The notes under the pieces are model-generated. The model made no database searches, was not told where the DNA came from, and was given only the letters and a program-made list of their open reading frames with translations. From Frateuria_A sp035695185 (GTDB lineage Bacteria; Pseudomonadota; Gammaproteobacteria; Xanthomonadales; Rhodanobacteraceae): DNA of 5,025 nucleotides. Shown here one piece after another: positions 1 to 5,025 of the stretch (position 1 is the stretch's first letter; the number at the start of each line of letters is the position of its first letter). Position numbers and translations under genes: made by a program. The DNA lies in the NCBI RefSeq assembly GCF_035695185.1, contig NZ_DASSES010000084.1, positions 1-5,025 on the forward strand, given 5' to 3'.

Positions 1-2461
1 CGGTCGCGACCATCGAGTGGCCACCGAGCACCCACGGCGCCACCAGCAACCAGCCACCGAAAAGCACATTCACCAGGCGTAGCGCGCGCGCCACCTCGGC
101 CGTGGCGATGATCGCCACGGTGATCGTCAGCGCACCGATCAAGTGATCGCTGTTGGCCATGGCGCCAGAGGAACCCAGCGTCAGGCGGGTGAGCATGAGA
201 AACGCGCCGATCGCCATGCTCACGCCCAGCGTCCATGGCAGCGTAATGCCGCGCCGCGCGTCCTGCCAGAACGCCGCTGGGTCGATCAGGTGGTCGGTTG
301 AGGTCTCTTCGCCAGCCGCCACCGCGCCGCCACGGAAGAACGTGGCGACCAGCGGTTTGCCCTGCCGGTAGGCCCACAACAGGTACTGGCCCATCGCGAT
401 GACTTCGTCCAGCGCGAAGGGAATCATGATCACCATCGCCAGTGCCGCGACCAGCGCCGGCGTGCTCCAGGTGCCGATGACGATCGGCTGGATGATGACG
501 AAGTAGATACTGACTACGCCCAGCGGGATGACCAGGATGCCGAAGAAGGTGACCATCCACGGCATCGTGCGCCAACGCGCCCGTGTGCCCATGACCGCCA
601 TCAGAATCTCAAGCATGTAGCTGACCGCACCCAGGCCCGCATCCGGAACCGGCCACGCCTTGGAGACGCTGGAGGTGATGATCTCTTCCGTACCGTTGCG
701 CGGATCGAGCGGGTTGCCGGCGAAAAAGGGCTCCCACACCGTATCGATGTGCCCAAGCTGGTAGGCAGCCAGCATGCGCGAGATCAACAAGCCAATCAGT
801 CCCAACGCCGCGATCGGCAACCGCTGTGCCCCGGTGGAGGGACAATAGGTCCAGCCGGGCGGGATGACCTTGGAGTCCATCATGCCTTCCATGCTCATCC
901 CCGGCATCATCACGACCAGGACGGAGAAGGCGATCGCCAGCGCGCCCACCAGCAGGTCATTCTGAAATTGCGCGGCGCTCGGGCTCCACAGCGCCAGCGG
1001 CGCGAACAGCAGCCAGACGCCGACGAACGCGGCGGCCCACTGGCCGAACCAGGCGGTGCGTCGCGAGAGCGACAGGCCGCCAGCGATCACCAACAGCAGC
1101 CCACTGATCGCATCGCTCCAGGCCAGTGCTGCTGCACGCCATTCCACCGGCGACAGTTGACGCTCCAACGTCACCTCGTAGACCCGGCGCGTGATGGTGG
1201 CAGGGCCGGTGAAGCCGGTCACCCACGCGGTGGTCATCAGCCAGAAACCCAGCCCGATATTGGCCAGATGGGGCCAGCGGGTGGGTGGTCCGTCCGGGTG
1301 CATGTCGTGGTGGTTGGCATGCGCCATCCCCTGGGCCTGCACCGATTCATGGTGGGAGCCGTGGCCCTGCCTGCGCTCGTTACGCCCGGGACTGCGCCAG
1401 GCCACCCGCGAGGGATCGAGCTTGTTGGCCTCGTACCAACCGGTGGGATCGGCCTTGAGCGCCTGAACCATCTTGGGCAAGGTCCCGCGCAAGGTATGCG
1501 CGGGTTGCCAGCCCAGGACATCCCTTGCCCGGCGCGTATCGAGCAGGTAATGGTCGTTCGCCTGTTCGACCATCCACGGCTGGATGAAAGCGCCCTCGCC
1601 CAGCACATTCGTCTGCAGCCAGGCACCAATCTCGGCGGCGGCCTCCGGCACGCGGACCGTTTTCCAGGTGTGGCCGCGCAAGGCGTCGCCGATGATGTTC
1701 TGGATTTCGGCGTAGCCCAGGGCTTCCGCTTCGCCGATCAGCACCGTCCACTCCTGCGGCAGCTGCGTGCGGCGGGCGATGGTGCGTGCGAAGGCGTCGG
1801 CCAGGTCCTCCACGTGCACGAACGCCTGGCCCGCGCAAAGCATCCCCGGGAAGAGGTGGGACAGCACCCCACCTTCATAGATGCGCGCGATCTGCTGGAC
1901 CGGAAACGGCGAATGCCCTACGTCGTCATAGACGCCCGCGATGCGCATTAGTACGAGCGGCACGGCCCCGTGGCGTGCGCAAAGCACCTCCTCGGCCGCG
2001 AGCTTGGACTGCGGGTAGGGCCATGTGGCGCCGAGCGGCGAGTCTTCGCCGATGGGCTCGTTCGGGCCTTGCTTGGGCGCGTAGACAAGCATGGTGCTCG
2101 CATAGACCAGTTGCTCCACCTCGAACGCGTCCAGCGCGTCGATGAGCCGTCCGGTTCCTTCGACCGTAATGCGCTCATACAGCGGACTGGGATCGCCTGT
2201 CAGGTCGTAATAACCCGCCAAGTGCAGCACCGAAGCCAGCTGGTGGCCGAAGCGCTCGGCTACCTCGGCCAAGGCCTGCTGGACTGACGTGGTATCACCC
2301 AGGTCACAGGCGATCCGTTCGATAGGTGCGTCGTCGTCGGTGAATCCGGGGCGGTCCAGCCCCACCAGGGTGTAGTTCGGGGCAAGACGCCTTACCAAGG
2401 CGCCTCCGATAAAACCGGAGGATCCCGTGATCAGCACCACGGGTTTGCGGGACTCGACCAT
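1..2461 (-). CDS. SDR-type epimerase/dehydratase fused to SPW/VKOR-like polytopic membrane domain (partial, C-terminus beyond window)
   Basis: I translated this frame by hand from the ATG at 2461 to base 1 and found no stop in 820 codons, so the C-terminus lies outside the window. Residues 1-350 are an extended SDR (NAD(P)-dependent epimerase/dehydratase): nucleotide-binding G13-SS-G16-FI-G19, D36 at the end of beta 2, D53-LGD, HLAG at 80-83, S122/T123 and catalytic Y149-PQS-K153. Residues 367-388 form a linker with seven His and two Met. From about 398 on the protein is membranous. SPW-like segments lie near 401-417, 475-495 and 798-814. A VKOR-like block spans about 533-700 (QRLP at 546, AYQLGH at 566, WPVPDAGLGAVSY at 603, IIQPIVIGTW at 656). 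The CxxC expected after GTW is S666-T-P-A669. The start is supported by GGAG seven bases upstream. The fold calls are confident; substrate and function are unknown. The gene is divergent from a metal-efflux operon, which suggests a role in the same stress response. Confidence 0.9.
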   Translation of the reverse strand, partial: MVESRKPVVLITGSSGFIGGALVRRLAPNYTLVGLDRPGFTDDDAPIERIACDLGDTTSVQQALAEVAERFGHQLASVLHLAGYYDLTGDPSPLYERITVEGTGRLIDALDAFEVEQLVYASTMLVYAPKQGPNEPIGEDSPLGATWPYPQSKLAAEEVLCARHGAVPLVLMRIAGVYDDVGHSPFPVQQIARIYEGGVLSHLFPGMLCAGQAFVHVEDLADAFARTIARRTQLPQEWTVLIGEAEALGYAEIQNIIGDALRGHTWKTVRVPEAAAEIGAWLQTNVLGEGAFIQPWMVEQANDHYLLDTRRARDVLGWQPAHTLRGTLPKMVQALKADPTGWYEANKLDPSRVAWRSPGRNERRQGHGSHHESVQAQGMAHANHHDMHPDGPPTRWPHLANIGLGFWLMTTAWVTGFTGPATITRRVYEVTLERQLSPVEWRAAALAWSDAISGLLLVIAGGLSLSRRTAWFGQWAAAFVGVWLLFAPLALWSPSAAQFQNDLLVGALAIAFSVLVVMMPGMSMEGMMDSKVIPPGWTYCPSTGAQRLPIAALGLIGLLISRMLAAYQLGHIDTVWEPFFAGNPLDPRNGTEEIITSSVSKAWPVPDAGLGAVSYMLEILMAVMGTRARWRTMPWMVTFFGILVIPLGVVSIYFVIIQPIVIGTWSTPALVAALAMVIMIPFALDEVIAMGQYLLWAYRQGKPLVATFFRGGAVAAGEETSTDHLIDPAAFWQDARRGITLPWTLGVSMAIGAFLMLTRLTLGSSGAMANSDHLIGALTITVAIIATAEVARALRLVNVLFGGWLLVAPWVLGGHSMVAT

Positions 2462-2468
2462 CAGGTGG

Positions 2469-2472
2469 CTCC
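2469..2472 (-). promoter_or_regulatory. Ribosome binding site of the SDR/VKOR-like fusion gene
   Basis: On the minus strand GGAG sits seven bases before the ATG at 2461. This fixes the start just ahead of the beta-1 strand of the Rossmann fold, which is where an SDR should begin. Confidence 0.7.
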
Positions 2473-2530
2473 GTACGCGAGGACTCCTCTGCGCACCCTC
2501 GCGCATGCGTCGTCGGATGCCAGTGAGCAG

Positions 2531-2544
2531 GCCGTGAACACGGC
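2531..2544. repeat. 14-bp palindrome, possible operator
   Basis: GCCGTG-AA-CACGGC has two perfect 6-bp arms around a 2-base centre. It sits mid-way in the divergent region, where a dimeric transcription factor could act on either arm. Its left nine bases recur in inverted orientation at 2574-2582. The regulator is unknown. Confidence 0.45.
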
Positions 2545-2573
2545 TGCGAACCATAGACGTGGGTCCACCTTCG

Positions 2574-2591
2574 GTTCACGGCGTTGAAACG
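2574..2591. repeat. Second operator-like element overlapping a -35-like hexamer
   Basis: GTTCACGGC at 2574-2582 is the exact reverse complement of 2531-2539. It runs directly into a second small dyad, CGTT-GA-AACG at 2582-2591, which contains the -35-like TTGAAA. The 2581-2593 stretch matches 2532-2544 at 9 of 13 positions in direct alignment. The layout resembles a pair of related binding sites near a promoter, but each arm is short and chance cannot be excluded. Confidence 0.35.
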
Positions 2592-2629
2592 GCCGCGGGG
2601 ACACCTTTTCCCTACGGCACTCGCGTCCT

Positions 2630-2633
2630 GGAG
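2630..2633 (+). promoter_or_regulatory. Ribosome binding site deciding the DUF305 start
   Basis: GGAG followed by six bases leads to the ATG at 2640. The same frame is open upstream to an ATG at 2559, but that start has no comparable site and would put 27 residues ahead of a standard signal peptide, so 2640 is preferred. Confidence 0.7.
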
Positions 2634-2639
2634 AAGCTC

Positions 2640-3023
2640 ATGAAAAGTACGACCTTGATGACCGCCGCTGCTTCCATGGCACTTGGCGTAGCGATGTCAC
2701 TCACCGCTTCGGTCTGGGCGCACGGCAACAGGGCCTCGGAGCCTGCGCAAGCACGCCCGCCTGCCACTGCTCAACCGGGCGATCGGATGGCCGACATGCA
2801 CAGTCCCGGCTCCATGGAGCTGCATCGGATCATGGAAGAGAGCAAGGCCAGGCCCATGCCGATGACCGGCGATGTCGATAAGGACTTCGCCACGATGATG
2901 ACCAGGCACCACCAGACCGCCTTCAAGATGTCGGACGCATTGCTGAAATACAGCAAGAATGACGGCTTGAGGGCACTGGCATCCCAGATGAAGGCTGCTC
3001 AACAAGAGGACATCCGCAAATGA
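2640..3023 (+). CDS. Secreted DUF305 family protein, probable periplasmic metal-binding protein
   Basis: The product is 127 aa. It opens with a Sec signal peptide (MK, hydrophobic 6-25, cleavage expected after V25-W26-A27). A low-complexity Pro/Ala/Met/His stretch covers about 28-75. The DUF305 core follows: DFATMM at 82-87, H90-H91, M97, then an amphipathic helix with LASQMKAAQQEDI at 113-125. The MMxxHHxxAxxM signature is diagnostic for this family. Some members, such as cyanobacterial CopM, bind copper in the periplasm, and genes of this family often lie beside copper-export genes. The Met and His content fits Cu(I) binding here. The protein stops right after EDIRK, where relatives usually continue with a Met-Lys and a short tail. 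One base out of frame the DNA reads M-K-P-Y-T-stop (3020-3037), so a small deletion may have clipped the end. The family call is firm; the copper role is inferred. Confidence 0.9.
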   Translation: MKSTTLMTAAASMALGVAMSLTASVWAHGNRASEPAQARPPATAQPGDRMADMHSPGSMELHRIMEESKARPMPMTGDVDKDFATMMTRHHQTAFKMSDALLKYSKNDGLRALASQMKAAQQEDIRK

Positions 3024-3102
3024 AGCCCTACACGTAGTAACGAGGCTTCCAGCGATTGGCTCGGATCAAGCAGCCGGCTTTGCTCTGTTCTAAGATCCCA
3101 TC
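3024..3102 (+). promoter_or_regulatory. Intergenic spacer with possible leaderless promoter
   Basis: TAAGAT at 3091-3096 is a 4/6 match to a -10 element and ends six bases before the ATG at 3103. Transcription would therefore begin at or next to the start codon. No Shine-Dalgarno is seen before that ATG. The perfect 8-bp palindrome AGCCGGCT (3072-3079), flanked by AGC and GCT, lies at the position of the -10/-35 spacer. There is no convincing -35 at 17 bases. No terminator with a T tract follows the DUF305 gene, so read-through from upstream is also possible. Confidence 0.3.
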
Positions 3103-3525
3103 ATGGCCCATCGACGCCTGCTCCGACCCACGACCCGTCGCCGCCTTGCCTGGCTGGTGGCGGTGCTGCTCGTGTGGCAACAGCTGGCCATGGCCGCCTA
3201 TGCGTGCACCCTGCCGCCGTCGGCGATCGCTCCTGCGATGGGGATGGCCCCATCCGGTTCCGTGGCGATGGAGAGGACCTGCCCGACCATGCACCACAGC
3301 GTGCCTGACCGGACAGTGTGCCAGGCGCACTGCCATCCTGACCGTGCGGCGCAGCCGGATGCACGCACCGGATCGGTGCCGCCCAGCGCCCTGGCCGCGT
3401 TGCCCCTTTACTGGCCTGCGCCCACGCTGGCGACCGCCACGTCAGGCCGCGCGCCGCAGCGGCTCGAACGTCTGCGCGCGCCACCCCCACCTGCCACGCT
3501 GCTGTACTGCTCGCTCCTGATCTAG
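3103..3525 (+). CDS. Small exported Cys/His/Met protein at the head of the RND efflux genes
   Basis: The product is 140 aa. An Arg-rich N-terminus (HRRLLRPTTRRR) precedes a hydrophobic helix at about 15-32 and a signal peptidase I site at A32-Y33-A34 before C35. The -3/-2 residues do not make a proper lipobox, so it is probably not a lipoprotein. The mature part has five Cys (35, 60, 73, 77, 136), a CPTMHH stretch at 60-65, the motif C73-xxx-C77-HPD, several Met, a Pro-rich tail and a C-terminal C136-SLLI. I recognise the general type: small periplasmic proteins of uncertain function placed ahead of heavy-metal RND genes, analogous in position to CzcI. I do not have a family name for it. Metal binding or a regulatory role is inferred from the residues and the position 69 bases ahead of the efflux factor. 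The start has no Shine-Dalgarno, but the signal peptide supports it. Confidence 0.8.
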   Translation: MAHRRLLRPTTRRRLAWLVAVLLVWQQLAMAAYACTLPPSAIAPAMGMAPSGSVAMERTCPTMHHSVPDRTVCQAHCHPDRAAQPDARTGSVPPSALAALPLYWPAPTLATATSGRAPQRLERLRAPPPPATLLYCSLLI

Positions 3526-3544
3526 ACCGGCGCTCGCCATGCGC

Positions 3545-3568
3545 ACCTCGTGCCGTCGCGCGCGAGGT
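3545..3568 (+). other. Intercistronic hairpin ahead of the efflux gene
   Basis: ACCTCGTGC (3545-3553) pairs with GCGCGAGGT (3560-3568): nine base pairs including one G-U, with a six-base loop. There is no T tract after it, so it is not a classical terminator. It sits between two genes of the presumed operon, 12 bases upstream of the next ribosome binding site. It could set relative expression by protecting or processing the mRNA. Confidence 0.4.
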
Positions 3569-3580
3569 TCCTCGATCATT

Positions 3581-3585
3581 GGGAG
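3581..3585 (+). promoter_or_regulatory. Ribosome binding site of the outer membrane efflux factor
   Basis: GGGAG lies nine bases before the ATG at 3595. This selects that ATG over the earlier in-frame ATG at 3550, which sits inside the hairpin and would add 15 residues ahead of the signal peptide. Confidence 0.6.
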
Positions 3586-3594
3586 TGTCTTTCC

Positions 3595-4869
3595 ATGGTG
3601 TGCCTGCCTTTTGCCCGACGCCGCATGGCATCGGGTCTGGCCATCGCCCTCGTGTGGGTGGTGGCTTTTCCTTCCTACGCCGGCGACGAGCCCGTCTCGC
3701 TCGCCCAGGCGATTCGTCTGGGCGTTGCTCAGGCCCCATTGCTCTCCGCCCGCGACGCCCAGATAAACGCTGCCCGCGAGGATGCCATGCGTGCCGGCCG
3801 CCTGCCCGATCCCTCGCTCACCTTCGGCGTGTCCAACTATCCCATCACCGGGCCCGGCGCCTTCAGCTTCCGCTCGGACACGATGACCATGCGCACGGCG
3901 GGCGTAATGCAGGCGATTCCGTCGCATGCCGCACGCGAGGCCGATCGGGAGCTGGCCAACGCGCAGATCGACGCTGCTGCGGCTGAGCGCACCGCCACCG
4001 CGCAGGACGTGCGCGAGCAGATTGCCGACGCTTGGATCGAGCTCTGGGCAGCCCAGCAGAAGCAAGGCCTCCTTGCCGCCCTTCGCGAAGAGAGCGATCT
4101 GGCCGTCAAGCTGACCCAGGCGCGCCTGCGTGGCGGCGAGGGCAGCGCGGCCGATGCACTGGCCGCACGGGCGGAAGCCGCCTCGCTGGACAACCGCCTG
4201 GCGGGCCTCGAGGCGGAACTCGCCGCTGCACAGGCCGGCCTGCAACGCTGGCTAGGCGCACCGGTGTCCGCGCTCGCTGCGTCGCCGGATTTCGACCACT
4301 TGCCGGTGGCGCCGGCGCAACTGGAGCAAGGTCTCGACCGCCAGGCCCCCATGCAGGCATGGCAGGCGCGCGAGCAGGTCGCGCAGGCGGCATTGAAGCA
4401 GGCCCGTGCCACCAAGCACCCGGACTGGAGCGTGAGCGCCAGCTATGGCCAACGCGCGCCCGGCCTGTCGGACATGGTGATGCTGCAGGTCGGGGTGAGC
4501 CTGCCCTTGTTCACCCGCAACCGACAAGACCGTGGCATCAGCGCGAAGCAGGCGCAATGGGACGCGGTGCAGGCTGAGCACGAGGATGCCCGCCGCGCCC
4601 AACGCGAGGCCGTGACGCGCGCCGTAGCGGCCTGGCAAGGCTGGGGCGACCAGCTTCAGCGCTACCGCGACACCTTGCTGCCGCTGGACCGTGATCGCGC
4701 CAAGACCGCGCTGGCCGGTTACCGCGGCGGCGGCGCGTTGCAACCGTGGCTGGATGCGCGACGCGACGAGCTCGAACGCCGCCTGGCCTACGCCGACGCG
4801 CTGGCCGCCCATGCGCGGCTGTGGGCGGCGCTCGCCTACCTCTTGCCCGGCACGGAGGACGCGCCATGA
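3595..4869 (+). CDS. Outer membrane efflux factor of a heavy-metal RND system (TolC/CzcC/CusC class)
   Basis: The product is 424 aa, the usual size for heavy-metal outer membrane factors. It would form the trimeric channel that takes metal from the periplasmic adaptor and pump to the outside. The signal peptide spans residues 1-29, with Arg at 8-10, a hydrophobic core at 14-25 and cleavage after S27-Y28-A29. The mature chain has the duplicated OEP layout. The first half opens with SLAQAIRLG and a long Ala/Arg helix to LPDP at 70-73, then beta strands at about 74-108 and long coiled coils to about 235. The second half has a VSLPLF strand at 301-306 followed by a second coiled-coil pair. There is no N-terminal lipobox Cys, so it resembles CzcC more than lipidated CusC. 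An in-frame ATG at 3625 is another possible start. It overlaps the next gene by four bases, which suggests coupled translation. Confidence 0.92.
   Translation: MVCLPFARRRMASGLAIALVWVVAFPSYAGDEPVSLAQAIRLGVAQAPLLSARDAQINAAREDAMRAGRLPDPSLTFGVSNYPITGPGAFSFRSDTMTMRTAGVMQAIPSHAAREADRELANAQIDAAAAERTATAQDVREQIADAWIELWAAQQKQGLLAALREESDLAVKLTQARLRGGEGSAADALAARAEAASLDNRLAGLEAELAAAQAGLQRWLGAPVSALAASPDFDHLPVAPAQLEQGLDRQAPMQAWQAREQVAQAALKQARATKHPDWSVSASYGQRAPGLSDMVMLQVGVSLPLFTRNRQDRGISAKQAQWDAVQAEHEDARRAQREAVTRAVAAWQGWGDQLQRYRDTLLPLDRDRAKTALAGYRGGGALQPWLDARRDELERRLAYADALAAHARLWAALAYLLPGTEDAP
4854..4858 (+). promoter_or_regulatory. Ribosome binding site of the adaptor gene
   Basis: A strong GGAGG inside the last codons of the efflux-factor gene lies seven bases before the ATG at 4866. 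Confidence 0.75.
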
Positions 4870-5025
4870 AGCGCTTTCTGATTCCACTATTGATCGCGGT
4901 GCTGGGGCTGGTGTTGCTCATCGGCGGCTATGTCGTGGGCCGCCACCAGGCGCCCGCGTCCACCACTTCGACGAACACGGGCAAGACCGACGCCGGCGGC
5001 CGCAAGGTCCTCTACTGGTACGACA
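4866..5025 (+). CDS. Heavy-metal RND periplasmic adaptor, CusB-type (partial, N-terminal 53 residues)
   Basis: The ATG overlaps the stop of the preceding gene (ATGA), and the frame is open to the window edge. Residues 4-24 form one hydrophobic segment (signal anchor or uncleaved signal), followed by a Ser/Thr/Gly-rich linker at 29-45. The visible part ends in R46-KVLYWYD-53. That is the opening of the small heavy-metal-binding domain of CusB-type adaptors, where YWYDPM is typical. This makes it a membrane fusion protein linking a CusA/CzcA-type inner membrane pump to the outer membrane channel encoded just upstream. The HMBD points to Cu/Ag rather than Zn/Co/Cd export, but that needs the rest of the protein. 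The symbol cusB is likely but withheld because the gene is truncated. Confidence 0.85.
   Translation, partial: MKRFLIPLLIAVLGLVLLIGGYVVGRHQAPASTTSTNTGKTDAGGRKVLYWYD

Larger units (their letters stand above)
2462..2639. promoter_or_regulatory. Divergent intergenic control region
   Basis: These 178 bases separate the minus-strand fusion gene from the plus-strand DUF305 gene and must hold the promoters for both arms if each is transcribed from here. A TTGAAA hexamer at 2584-2589 on the plus strand resembles a -35 element, but no good -10 lies at 16-18 bases from it. On the minus strand a TATGGT-like -10 occurs around 2549-2554 with only a poor -35. Several short dyads are present (listed separately). 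The lack of clear sigma-70 elements would fit promoters that need an activator, but this is inference. Confidence 0.5.

Noticed and set aside
153..371. Small plus-strand open frame at the left end
   Set aside because: It lies opposite the membrane part of the fusion gene and has no recognisable features.
749..1951. 400-codon open frame on the plus strand
   Set aside because: It lies fully antisense to the SDR/VKOR-like gene, whose motifs are unmistakable. The translation is low-complexity (Arg, Gly, Pro, His, Gln) with no recognisable domain, as is common opposite GC-rich genes.
3024..3102. CueR-type (MerR family) operator of the classic ACCTTCC-GGAAGGT form
   Set aside because: No such dyad is present in this spacer. 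Only a short AGCCGGCT palindrome is seen.
3550..3594. Upstream ATG start for the efflux factor at 3550
   Set aside because: It lies within the hairpin stem, has no ribosome binding site and would put extra polar residues before a normal signal peptide. The ATG at 3595 has GGGAG upstream.
3101..3739. 212-codon open frame on the minus strand
   Set aside because: It spans two plus-strand genes and their spacer, and its Arg/Gly/Pro-rich composition is typical of an antisense shadow.
3442..4245. 267-codon open frame on the minus strand
   Set aside because: It is antisense to the start of the efflux-factor gene and the end of the small Cys/His gene. It has no motif, and GC-rich third-position bias in the real frame explains it.
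4252..4887. 211-codon open frame on the minus strand
   Set aside because: It is a shadow of the efflux-factor gene, with no domain and no credible ribosome binding site context.
1..5025. CRISPR arrays, tRNA or rRNA genes, insertion sequences
   Set aside because: I saw no spaced direct repeats, no cloverleaf-like sequence, no transposase-like frame and no terminal inverted repeats.

Overview
The window is GC-rich and densely coded, with the codon bias of a high-GC proteobacterium. The gene content and protein style suggest a gammaproteobacterium of the Xanthomonadales (Lysobacterales) type. That placement is inferred from general resemblance and was not tested. The window looks like part of a copper or other heavy-metal resistance locus with two divergent arms.

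Left arm, minus strand (1-2461): a single uninterrupted reading frame runs from an ATG at 2461 off the left edge (820 codons visible). It encodes an unusual fusion. The N-terminus is an extended short-chain dehydrogenase/epimerase with a Rossmann GxxGxxG and a YxxxK active site. A His/Met-rich linker follows, then a polytopic membrane region made of SPW-type segments around a VKOR-like (vitamin K epoxide reductase-like) core. The redox CxxC expected in that core reads S-T-P-A.

Middle (2462-2639): a 178-bp divergent intergenic region. It holds ribosome binding sites for both flanking genes and several short dyads, including a 9-bp inverted repeat whose left arm is itself part of a 14-bp palindrome. 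These are plausible operators, but no regulator is encoded in the window.

Right arm, plus strand (2640-5025): four genes in order. First is a secreted DUF305 protein with the MMxxHH signature, whose C-terminus looks clipped. Second is a small exported Cys/His/Met protein of 140 aa. Third is a TolC/CzcC/CusC-class outer membrane efflux factor of 424 aa. Fourth is the start of a CusB-type periplasmic adaptor, which overlaps the efflux factor by ATGA and runs off the right edge. A CusA/CzcA-type RND pump is expected just downstream.

Working model (inference): the RND tripartite system exports metal across the envelope. The small Cys/His protein and the DUF305 protein bind metal in the periplasm. 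The divergent fusion contributes an unknown membrane redox or sensing function. The metal is most likely Cu(I)/Ag(I), judged from the DUF305 protein and the YWYD segment of the adaptor, but the window alone does not settle this.
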